The notes under the pieces were generated by a model. That model worked only from the letters and a program-made list of their open reading frames with translations, was not told the origin of the DNA and ran no database searches. The position numbers and the translations under genes were made by a program. From contig DAIOHQ010000088.1 in assembly GCA_036744635.1 (NCBI GenBank), forward strand, positions 1 through 17,339: a DNA stretch of 17,339 nucleotides, written 5' to 3'. Positions 7,280 through 13,438 of the stretch are shown here, one piece after another (within the stretch, counting starts at the first letter, position 1; every line of letters starts with the position of its first letter). This DNA comes from DAIOHQ01 sp036744635. Lineage in GTDB: Bacteria; Planctomycetota; Phycisphaerae; Tepidisphaerales; Tepidisphaeraceae.

Positions 7280-8161
7280 TCACTCTTGCAGCAGCGTTCG
7301 CAGCAGCGGTTGAAGTTGCCGACGCAGCGCGGGATCGCGCGCGGCAAAAAGAAGATTGGTCTTCAGCCAGTCCAGCGGGTTGCCGACATCGTGCCGCGCA
7401 GCGCCCAACACGACACCGTGAATTTGTTCGCGCTGCAGCAGCAGCCGCAGGGCATCGGTGAGTTGAATTTCTCCGCCGCGTCCCGGCGCGGTGCGGGCAA
7501 GGCAGTCGAAGATCGCGGGAGTGAGCACGTAGCGCGCCGCGATCGCGTAGCGGCTGGGCGCCTGCGCCGCCGCGGGCTTTTCGATGAGCGTGTCAATCCG
7601 AATCACCCCGTCGCGGACACGCGCGCCGCCGACGATGCCATACCGTTCCACCTTGTCGGCGGCCACTTCTTCCAGGCCGATGATGCACGTGCCGAATTCC
7701 GCGTAAGCCTCGGCGAGCTGTTTGGCGGGCGAGATGCCGCCGCTGAAAATGGTATCGCCCAGCAAACAGGCGAAGGGCTCATCGCGCATGTGCGGCCGGG
7801 CGTGAGCCACGGCGTCGCCGAGGCCGCGCTGCTGCAGTTGATGGACGGAATGCACCTTCACCTGGGCGATGAGGCGGTTGAGGGATTCCAGCAGCGCCTC
7901 GCGGCCGCTGGATTGCAGTCGCCCTTGCAGCTCGCGATTCACCTGGAAGTGGCGTTCGATGGCGTCCTTTCCCGGGGCGGTGATCAGCAGCACATCATCG
8001 ATGCCGGCGCTGGCGGCCTCTTCGACGACATATTGAATCGTCGGCCGATCGAGAATCGGCAGGAGCTCCTTGGGAACCGCCTTGGCGGCCGGCAGCATGC
8101 GCGTGCCAAAGCCGGCGGCGGGAATAACGGCGCGATGAATTTGTCGATGGTGGGAAGACAT
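7280..8161 (-). CDS. galU: UTP-glucose-1-phosphate uridylyltransferase
   Basis: This 293-aa cytoplasmic enzyme joins UTP and glucose-1-phosphate to give UDP-glucose and pyrophosphate, feeding envelope polysaccharide and glycoconjugate synthesis. The nucleotide-binding signature PAAGFGTRMLPAAKAVPKE spans residues 14-32 (Arg21 and Lys31 in place). The GLGDA segment is at 113-117, LLGD at 133-136, IEKP with the sugar-phosphate-binding Lys at 195, and GEIQLTDAL at 230-238, all in GalU order. Length matches the family. The usual QKEPLGLGHA motif is altered to QQRGLGDA, so related nucleotidyltransferases are not fully excluded. The gene stands alone on the minus strand with a near-leaderless promoter and a strong terminator. 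Confidence 0.92.
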   Translation of the reverse strand: MSSHHRQIHRAVIPAAGFGTRMLPAAKAVPKELLPILDRPTIQYVVEEAASAGIDDVLLITAPGKDAIERHFQVNRELQGRLQSSGREALLESLNRLIAQVKVHSVHQLQQRGLGDAVAHARPHMRDEPFACLLGDTIFSGGISPAKQLAEAYAEFGTCIIGLEEVAADKVERYGIVGGARVRDGVIRIDTLIEKPAAAQAPSRYAIAARYVLTPAIFDCLARTAPGRGGEIQLTDALRLLLQREQIHGVVLGAARHDVGNPLDWLKTNLLFAARDPALRRQLQPLLRTLLQE

Positions 8162-8173
8162 GCGGTGGCAAGG

Positions 8174-8202
8174 GTTTTAGAGAACGCAGGGGCGTCGGTC
8201 AA
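8174..8202 (-). promoter_or_regulatory. Putative promoter of galU (near-leaderless)
   Basis: On the minus strand TTGACC (8202-8197, 5 of 6 to -35) and TAAAAC (8179-8174, 4 of 6 to -10) are 17 nt apart. The -10 box ends 12 nt before the galU ATG, so the leader would be only about 5 nt. No Shine-Dalgarno sequence is visible. Confidence 0.5.
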
Positions 8203-8299
8203 GATGACGGAATCGGACATTTATCGATTCGCCGAGGCGCTGAATTTGCTAAGATATATCCCGGAGGCGAACTTGTGGGAAGATTGCTGAAGGTGGCTC

Positions 8300-8665
8300 A
8301 TTCAACGGACGCATGAGAAAACTTCACGGACGCATCTGCCGGCGCATTGCCCGATCTGCGGAACCGATCGGCCAGGTGATTCCCGGCGCTGCGCCGACTG
8401 CGGCTGGGCGTTCGATCAACCCGTCTATATTCAGGAAGATGAGCGGCGCGCTGCGCTGTCGTTCATGCCGCACCAGCCCGGCGAATTCAGCGGAAGGTGG
8501 CTGGTCGTGCTGATCCTGCTGTTCACAGCGCTGCTGGGCTTGGTGATCTGGCTGCACATTGTGATTCGCTCCGCCAATCCCGCGGCCGTCCGGGCAACAT
8601 GGGACAGACTGACGCAGCACGTGACGATGCTGCACGATCGGCCGGCGCAGCCCGCCGAGCGGTGA
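8300..8665 (+). CDS. Small zinc-ribbon, single-pass membrane protein (start uncertain or frameshifted)
   Basis: In the frame that ends at TGA 8663-8665, the translation contains a clear zinc ribbon, HCPICG (8345-8362) then CADCGW (8390-8407), followed by a charged stretch, one membrane helix (WLVVLILLFTALLGLVIW, about 8498-8551) and a short tail. The frame is open back to a stop at 8288 but has no ATG, GTG or TTG before 8465, which lies after the ribbon. Options are a rare ATT start at 8300 (GAAGG 6 nt upstream), a CTG at 8336, or a +1 frameshift near 8314 joining a well-placed GTG at 8275 (GGAGG 7 nt upstream; VGRLLKVAHSTDA) to this frame. The product was recognised only by its motifs and its role is unknown. 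It resembles the ribbon-plus-helix end of the 4562 protein. Confidence 0.55.
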   Translation: MQRTHEKTSRTHLPAHCPICGTDRPGDSRRCADCGWAFDQPVYIQEDERRAALSFMPHQPGEFSGRWLVVLILLFTALLGLVIWLHIVIRSANPAAVRATWDRLTQHVTMLHDRPAQPAER

Positions 8666-8691
8666 TCCCAGCCCTCGACTTTCCGACAGCT

Positions 8692-8720
8692 TTGGTTTTC
8701 ATCATTTGGGCGCTTATAAC
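8692..8720 (+). promoter_or_regulatory. Putative promoter of the hydrolase-methyltransferase-HemQ operon
   Basis: TTGGTT at 8692-8697 and TATAAC at 8715-8720 are separated by exactly 17 nt. The -10 box ends 8 nt before ATG 8729, which predicts a leaderless transcript. No Shine-Dalgarno sequence precedes that ATG. Confidence 0.55.
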
Positions 8721-8728
8721 TCTGCACG

Positions 8729-9505
8729 ATGAGCCAGGTGGAACTGATTTTTCTCGGCACGGGCACCAGCGCCGGCGTGCCGATGATCGGCTGCAAGTGC
8801 GCGGTTTGCACCAGCTCCGATCCGCGCGATAAGCGCACGCGGCCATCGGTGGTTATCTCCTACGGCGGCGCCCGCGTGCTGGTGGACACCACCCCGGAAC
8901 TGCGCCTGCAGTGCGTCGCCAATGACATCGACATGATCGACGCAGTCGTCTTCACCCATGCCCACGCCGATCACATTATGGGCCTTGACGACGTGCGGCG
9001 GTTCAACGCCGTCAGGCAGGGACCGCTGGATGTGTGGGCGGATGAGCCGTCTCACCAGGCGCTGTCGTGCTGCTTCGGATATGCGTTCGTCGAGCCGGCG
9101 GCGGAGATGAAGGTCTTTCGGCCGCATCTGGTGCGGCGGAGGATCGACGGGCCCTTTGAGATTGCCGGGGTGACGTGGACGCCGATCAAGCTGCTGCACG
9201 GTGACATGCCCGTGCTGGGATTCCGCGTCGGCCGGCTGGCGTATTGCACGGATGTGAGCGCGATCCCTGAAGAATCCTACGCGCTGCTGGAAGGTCTCGA
9301 CGTGCTGGTGCTTGACGCCCTGCAGCATCGCAAGCATCCCACCCATTTTTCGCTGGAAGAGGCGCTGGCCGCCGCCCGGCGTATCGGGGCGAAGCAGACG
9401 TGGTTCACTCACATCGCCCACCAGATGGCCCACGAAGAAACCAACAAACTCCTGCCGGCCAACATGCAGTTGGCGCACGATGGGCAGCGGGTGGTGGCGC
9501 CATGA
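8729..9505 (+). CDS. Metallo-beta-lactamase-fold hydrolase, PhnP-like
   Basis: This 258-aa protein has the MBL-fold metal site THAHADH (His77, His79, Asp81, His82), later metal ligands in LLHGDMPVLGF and the YCTDVS and HPTHFSLEEAL motifs. The N-terminal GTGTSAGVPMIGCKCAVC is the pattern of the PhnP branch, which hydrolyses cyclic phosphodiesters such as 5-phosphoribosyl 1,2-cyclic phosphate. No phosphonate genes are nearby, so the substrate is open, and a housekeeping phosphodiesterase role is plausible. It is predicted to be cytoplasmic. It is the first gene of an apparent operon, and its TGA overlaps the ATG of the methyltransferase (ATGA, 9502-9505), which suggests translational coupling. 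Confidence 0.88.
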   Translation: MSQVELIFLGTGTSAGVPMIGCKCAVCTSSDPRDKRTRPSVVISYGGARVLVDTTPELRLQCVANDIDMIDAVVFTHAHADHIMGLDDVRRFNAVRQGPLDVWADEPSHQALSCCFGYAFVEPAAEMKVFRPHLVRRRIDGPFEIAGVTWTPIKLLHGDMPVLGFRVGRLAYCTDVSAIPEESYALLEGLDVLVLDALQHRKHPTHFSLEEALAAARRIGAKQTWFTHIAHQMAHEETNKLLPANMQLAHDGQRVVAP

Positions 9506-10272
9506 AGCGTTATCGCGCGATCGCGGAATATTATGACGCAGAGAACGAGTCGCACGCGATGCTCGAGCAGGATGTGCCGTTTTTTCTCGGACACTTGCCG
9601 CGGCGACGGCAGAGCGTGCTGGAACTGGCGGCCGGGACGGGGCGAGCGGCCATTCCCATCGCCCAGGCGGGGCATCGCGTGGTGGGGGTCGATTATGCCC
9701 CGGATGTGCTGGCGATTGCCGAGCGGAAGCGGGATGCGGTGGGGCTGAGGGAGCGGGAACTGCGCCTGGTGCGGGCGGATATTCTCAAGCTCGATCTCGG
9801 CGAGCGCTTCGACTGGATCTGCATCTTCTTCAACACGTTTTTGAATTTCACGACGCTCAAGGAGCAGGATCGGCTGTTGCAGCGTGTTCGCACTCATCTC
9901 AAGCCGCGCGGGCGATTCTGGATGGACGTCTTTCTGCCCAACCCGGACCTGCTGGTCCGGCCGGCGCGGGATATCGAGCCGCAGATTTTTCACGTACACA
10001 GCCTCAACCGCACGGTGATGAAGACCACCCAGATCACGCCGCACCCGGCCGGGCAGATGCAGCACGTGACCTTTCATTTCACCTGGATCGATGAATACAC
10101 CGAGCGGCACGAGGAGAAGGTGGAGATGGACCTGACCTATTTTTTCCCGCGCGAGCTGCAAATGCTGCTGGAGCGCAACGGGTTGAAGCTGGAGCGGATG
10201 TACGGGAACTATGACGGCTCGAAGGTGAATGACGACTCGCCGCGGATGATCGCGCTGTGTTGCCTGGCATGA
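9502..10272 (+). CDS. Class I SAM-dependent methyltransferase
   Basis: The start at ATG 9502 gives 256 aa and overlaps the previous stop by 4 nt. Upstream in-frame starts lie inside the hydrolase gene and are unlikely. The SAM-binding motif I is VLELAAGTGRAAIPIA (residues 39-54), with acidic Asp64 ending the second strand (VVGVDYAP) and RADI (91-94) as a later motif. The C-terminal half is beta-rich (VTFHFTWIDEY, VEMDLTYFFP), as in small-molecule class I methyltransferases. The substrate cannot be read from the sequence. Coupling to the hydrolase and the spacing to the HemQ-like gene (43 nt) suggest joint expression, but a shared pathway is only a guess. Confidence 0.85.
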   Translation: MKRYRAIAEYYDAENESHAMLEQDVPFFLGHLPRRRQSVLELAAGTGRAAIPIAQAGHRVVGVDYAPDVLAIAERKRDAVGLRERELRLVRADILKLDLGERFDWICIFFNTFLNFTTLKEQDRLLQRVRTHLKPRGRFWMDVFLPNPDLLVRPARDIEPQIFHVHSLNRTVMKTTQITPHPAGQMQHVTFHFTWIDEYTERHEEKVEMDLTYFFPRELQMLLERNGLKLERMYGNYDGSKVNDDSPRMIALCCLA

Positions 10273-10315
10273 AGATCGCCCGTAAGGTTGCAGGGTGAAA
10301 TACCAGGAGAAAGCG

Positions 10316-11071
10316 ATGACACAGTCTCATGCCGATCAAAAGCCCGCCAGCCGTCCCGCCGCAGCCCAATCGGCCGCCGGCGCGGCCGCGGTGCAGCGGC
10401 AGTTCGTCAGCTTCACGTTCTACAAGCTCGATCCGGAATTTCGCCGGCTGGGCGCAACCGAAAAGCAGGCGGCGCGAGATGAATTTGTTGGAGCGATGAA
10501 CCACCCCCAGGCCGGTTTGATGTGCCTGCCCTACAGCACCGTGGCCCTGCGTCCTGACACCGATTTCATGCTCTGGCGGATTGGCGCAACCGCCGACGAC
10601 TTTCAGGCCCACTCCCAGCGCATCAACAAGACTCGCCTGGCCGGATACTTCTCCACGCCGCACTCGTTCCTGGCCATGACCAAGCGCAGCATGTACATCG
10701 ACAAGGTCGATCCGCACCACACCGAAAGCCGCACCCACATCATCCCCGGCAAGCGCAAATTTCTGTTCGTTTATCCGTTCGTGAAGACCCGTGACTGGTA
10801 TCTGATGCCGCTGGAAAAGCGGCAGGAAATCATGGATGGCCACATCGTCGTCGGCAACGAATTCCCCAGCGTGAAGCTGAACACCACCTACAGCTTCGGC
10901 CTGGATGACCAGGAATTCGTGGTGGCCTTCGAAACCGAAGAGCCCGCCGATTTTCTCGACCTGGTAATGAAGCTGCGCGAAACCCAAAGCAGCAAATACA
11001 CCCTCCGCGACACCCCGATCTTCACCTGCGTGCAGATGTCGATCGAAAAGGTGCTGGAGCAGCTATTCTGA
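10316..11071 (+). CDS. hemQ: Chlorite-dismutase-family haem protein, probable coproheme decarboxylase HemQ
   Basis: I prefer ATG 10316 (251 aa), because AGGAG lies 6 nt upstream. A GTG at 10295 would add 7 residues. The core matches the HemQ/Cld family: YPFVKTRDWYLM with Tyr153 and Lys157 at the spacing of the catalytic Tyr/Lys pair, a likely proximal haem ligand His176 in GHIVVGNEFP, and SFGLDDQEFVVAFE and SKYTLRDTPIF motifs near the C-terminus. HemQ decarboxylates coproheme to haem b in the coproporphyrin-dependent pathway. A detoxifying chlorite dismutase is less likely, since the Tyr/Lys layout is that of HemQ. The N-terminal 25 residues are Ala/Gln-rich and probably disordered. It is the third gene of the operon starting at 8729. 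Confidence 0.82.
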   Translation: MTQSHADQKPASRPAAAQSAAGAAAVQRQFVSFTFYKLDPEFRRLGATEKQAARDEFVGAMNHPQAGLMCLPYSTVALRPDTDFMLWRIGATADDFQAHSQRINKTRLAGYFSTPHSFLAMTKRSMYIDKVDPHHTESRTHIIPGKRKFLFVYPFVKTRDWYLMPLEKRQEIMDGHIVVGNEFPSVKLNTTYSFGLDDQEFVVAFETEEPADFLDLVMKLRETQSSKYTLRDTPIFTCVQMSIEKVLEQLF

Positions 11072-11126
11072 ATGCCGAAGGCGAAGTTGCGAGCAGGCTG
11101 ACGGTTGCGGCAACGAAGCTGCTCAA

Positions 11127-11216
11127 AAACTGTCATTCTGAGCGGTAATCCGCGAAGAATCTGGCCCCGAACTTCTGGCTAGATCCTTCACCGGCTACGG
11201 TTCAGGATGACAGTTT
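11127..11216. repeat. Degenerate inverted repeat, relative of the 4389-4466 element
   Basis: AAACTGTCATTCTGA (from 11127) mirrors TTCAGGATGACAGTTT (ending 11216) with few mismatches, and the inner AGAATCTGGCC/GGCTAGATCCTTC also pair in part. The TGTCATxCTGAG edge and AGATCCTTC core are shared with the perfect copy at 4389-4466, so I read it as an older, diverged member. It sits between the HemQ-like gene and the rpmA promoter. Confidence 0.7.
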
Positions 11217-11261
11217 CCGCTTGTTCAAGTCGTGATTGCGCATAAAACGCCCGCACGCCAC

Positions 11262-11290
11262 TTGCTTCCGCGTCCCGTTTTTAGTAAATT
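11262..11290 (+). promoter_or_regulatory. Putative promoter of rpmA
   Basis: TTGCTT at 11262-11267 and TAAATT at 11285-11290 are 17 nt apart. The start of transcription would be near 11297, just before a GC-rich hairpin. The boxes match consensus only at 3 and 4 of 6 positions. Confidence 0.4.
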
Positions 11291-11297
11291 CCCCGCC

Positions 11298-11326
11298 CCC
11301 CGCCGAGACTTGGCGGGGATTTTATT
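11298..11326 (+). terminator. Hairpin plus T-rich tract in the rpmA leader
   Basis: CCCCGCC (11298-11304) pairs with GGCGGGG (11312-11318) around GAGACTT, followed by ATTTTATT (11319-11326). This has the form of a Rho-independent terminator, yet it lies only 21 nt before the rpmA start codon and downstream of the putative promoter. It may be an attenuator of L27 expression, or the end of the upstream operon. Confidence 0.55.
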
Positions 11327-11347
11327 CGTCTATGAGGCAGGTGAACT

Positions 11348-11590
11348 ATGGCACATAAAAAGGGACAAGGCTCCACGCGCAACGGCCGCGACAGCAATGC
11401 GCAATATCTGGGCGTGAAGGCGTACGGCGGCCAGCAGGTCCTCGCCGGCTCGATCATCGTCCGCCAGCGCGGCACGAAGTTTCAGCCCGGCTTCAACGTC
11501 GGCATCGGCACCGATGACACGCTCTTCGCGCTGAAGGAAGGCAAAGTCGAATTCCAAGGCCGCAAAATACACGTTCGCACCGAAGTGTAA
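11348..11590 (+). CDS. rpmA: 50S ribosomal protein L27
   Basis: This 80-aa protein begins MAHKKGQGSTRNGRDSNA, the L27 signature, and continues with YLGVKAYGGQ, GSIIVRQRGTKFQPG and IGTDDTLFALKEGKV, all canonical. L27 binds 23S rRNA near the peptidyl-transferase centre and reaches towards tRNA with its N-terminus. The start is ATG 11348, with AGGTG 4 nt and GAGG 10 nt upstream. In most bacteria rpmA follows rplU (L21) and precedes obgE. Here neither is present, and the next genes are on the other strand. The protein starts directly with MAHKK, so there is no cleavable N-terminal extension of the Firmicutes type. Confidence 0.97.
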   Translation: MAHKKGQGSTRNGRDSNAQYLGVKAYGGQQVLAGSIIVRQRGTKFQPGFNVGIGTDDTLFALKEGKVEFQGRKIHVRTEV

Positions 11591-11624
11591 TGCTGGCGTG
11601 ATGGTCGCCGGCCCGGCGCGCTCG

Positions 11625-12302
11625 CTACCACGACCGCAGCAAGTTTAGGAAAATCCGCGTCAATTCCACGTACGCATTCCCCCACGCGTTGCCGCGGAAG
11701 AATTCCACCTTCACGCCGACCGAGCCGATGAACGGCCGCAATACCCACCCCATCTGAATCCCCACAAACGCATAGATCATCAACCAGCAGCGCAGCAGCA
11801 ATCGATGCTGCGGCCGGCGGGCGATCAGCACCCGATAGGTTCCGCGCAGCAGGTGCTGCGAGGCGAAGCTGGCGACGGCGAACATCAGGGCATTGAAGAG
11901 AATCGCGGCCTGATAATTTCCGCTGGTGCGATACCAGACCACCGTCAGCGGCGCCAGCGAGGCCAGCACGATGGTGAGGGCCGCCTGGGTGCCGACCAGC
12001 GCCCGCAGCACGCGGGGGAAATCGTCGCGCACGCCCATCAGGTTGTTCAGGACGAAAAAGCTCGGCAGGCTGATCGCGAACGTCACCAGCAGCAGCAACG
12101 GCACCTTTACGGCGGAATAGAGAATCTGCATCCAGCGGTCGCCGCGCACGCCGCCCCACATTCCCATGGCCGCGCCGTAGAAACAGCCGCAGAACAGAAT
12201 GAACGCCAACAGCATCAGCAGCCGGCGCCCGCCGACCCGGCCGTCGGCGCGCAGGGCATCGCCGTGCAGGACGCCTTCGGCTTGCAGTAGCACAGCTCGC
12301 AT
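11625..12302 (-). CDS. Multi-pass membrane protein, tandem paralogue B
   Basis: This 225-aa protein has five likely membrane helices (about 28-49, 64-89, 103-124, 131-152 and 170-190). It shares with its upstream neighbour the motif KVPLLLLVT..LPSFFVLNNLMG and, at the end of the last helix, WVLRPFIG (186-193). I recall similar proteins being annotated in databases only as membrane proteins, sometimes with a doubtful actin-binding WH2 label, so no function is assigned. Its ATG directly abuts the TAA of the neighbour (TAAATG), which implies translational coupling and perhaps a heteromeric complex. The N-terminal 25 residues lack a signal sequence. Confidence 0.8.
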   Translation of the reverse strand: MRAVLLQAEGVLHGDALRADGRVGGRRLLMLLAFILFCGCFYGAAMGMWGGVRGDRWMQILYSAVKVPLLLLVTFAISLPSFFVLNNLMGVRDDFPRVLRALVGTQAALTIVLASLAPLTVVWYRTSGNYQAAILFNALMFAVASFASQHLLRGTYRVLIARRPQHRLLLRCWLMIYAFVGIQMGWVLRPFIGSVGVKVEFFRGNAWGNAYVELTRIFLNLLRSW

Positions 12303-13157
12303 TTACATCCCAAACAGGTGGTGGATGTGCAGGTAGACCGCCTGGAAGAAGTTGGATCCGCGCGGGCGGAACCAGGCGAAGTCGTTGCCGCCGCCGATGA
12401 ATGGCCGCAGAATCCAGCTCATCTGCGCCCCGACCATTCCAAAGACGATCACCCAGATCTGAAACATCGCCTTGACGTTGGAGCGCGTCGGTCGGCCGCG
12501 CAGAGGCTCCAGTGCGCCGAGGGGTACTGCCGCCGGCGCGGCCGGCGCGGCGGGGGGAAACTGCTCTTCGGTAGCGATTGCAGATTCTTCCGAGATCAAT
12601 GAAGGGATCGGCGGCGGCAGTGGTGGCAACGCCGTCGTCGCAAACGGCGCTTCCTGCACCGCGCTGATGCGGTTCAACGTCTGCAGCAGAAACCGCAACC
12701 CCAGCGCCCCGGCCACCGCGAACACCACGACATTCAACAGCACCATGAAGTGATAGCTGTCGGTGGTGAAGGAGAAGAATGCGACGATGGTGCCAAAAGA
12801 GGCCAGCAGCGCCAGCATCACCCCGATGGCCGCGATAAGCAGGTGAAACATCGACTTGGGCGTCAGCCGCGATCCCAGCAGGGCGTTGAAAACGTACAGC
12901 GATGGCAGCGTCACCAGCAGTGTCAGGAGAAACAGTGCCGGCACCTTCACCATGCTGGCCAGCACCTGCTTGTACGTCCCCGCCTTGTGCGCCAGCACCG
13001 CATAACACCCCATGCACGCGCCGTAGAACATGCCAAGCAGGATAATCAGCACGGTGATTCCCACCGCCTTGATGTCGATGCTTCCTTCGCGGAGAGCGGT
13101 AAGGTGAGTTGCTTCCCCGCGCAGAATCCGGTCCAGGTCGCGCAGCCATTTTCGCAT
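12303..13157 (-). CDS. Multi-pass membrane protein, tandem paralogue A
   Basis: This 284-aa protein starts at ATG 13157 with GAAGGAG 7 nt upstream. It has the same core as paralogue B: helices at about 32-50, 70-95, 104-128, 136-159 and 232-252, the KVPALFLLTLLVTLPSLYVF motif and WILRPFIG at 248-255. It differs by a 70-residue Pro/Ala-rich, acidic loop (about 162-230) before the last helix, and a longer N-terminus starting MRKWLRDLDRILRGE. The pair looks like a duplication whose products may assemble together. The gene starts about 75 nt past the 3' end of tRNA-Arg and may share its transcript. The function is unknown. Confidence 0.82.
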   Translation of the reverse strand: MRKWLRDLDRILRGEATHLTALREGSIDIKAVGITVLIILLGMFYGACMGCYAVLAHKAGTYKQVLASMVKVPALFLLTLLVTLPSLYVFNALLGSRLTPKSMFHLLIAAIGVMLALLASFGTIVAFFSFTTDSYHFMVLLNVVVFAVAGALGLRFLLQTLNRISAVQEAPFATTALPPLPPPIPSLISEESAIATEEQFPPAAPAAPAAVPLGALEPLRGRPTRSNVKAMFQIWVIVFGMVGAQMSWILRPFIGGGNDFAWFRPRGSNFFQAVYLHIHHLFGM

Positions 13158-13232
13158 ATGAAGTCTCCTTCAGGCCACTTACTTCACACTGTAAAGTTAA
13201 TCCGTCAAGCCCCGAAATCGTGAAATGAAAAC

Positions 13233-13306
13233 TACCCGCGACAGGGCTCGAACCTGTGACCTCCGGTTTAGGAAACCAGTGCTCTATCCAACTGAGCTAC
13301 GCGGGC
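13233..13306 (-). tRNA. tRNA-Arg (anticodon CCT)
   Basis: The minus strand folds as a standard cloverleaf: acceptor GCCCGCG with CGCGGGT (one G-T pair at 1-72), D arm GCTC/GAGC, anticodon stem CTGGT/ACCGG around loop TTCCTAA (anticodon CCT, reading AGG), and T arm ACAGG-TTCGAGC-CCTGT, with discriminator A. The length is 74 nt and no CCA is encoded. Confidence 0.95.
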
Positions 13307-13320
13307 GAGTGTCGATTGAG

Positions 13321-13349
13321 AGGATATCGCGGTTCGCTAGATTACTCAA
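13321..13349 (-). promoter_or_regulatory. Putative promoter of tRNA-Arg
   Basis: On the minus strand TTGAGT (13349-13344) and TATCCT (13326-13321) are 17 nt apart, and the -10 box ends 14 nt before the tRNA 5' end. This places the start of transcription a few bases upstream of the mature tRNA. Confidence 0.5.
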
Positions 13350-13438
13350 CGCAAACTGAGAAGAGGTTCGACAAGCTGCATCAGGTTCCTTAGACGGCTG
13401 TGTTCAATCTGCAACGATACTCGGATGTCGTGCCGTGG

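Noticed and set aside
7286..8290. Plus-strand open frame opposite galU
   Set aside because: The minus strand has full GalU motifs, a promoter and a terminator.
11482..13149. 555-codon minus-strand frame overlapping rpmA and the membrane pair
   Set aside because: It is a frame-shifted shadow of two proteins with clear membrane helices and runs antisense through rpmA.
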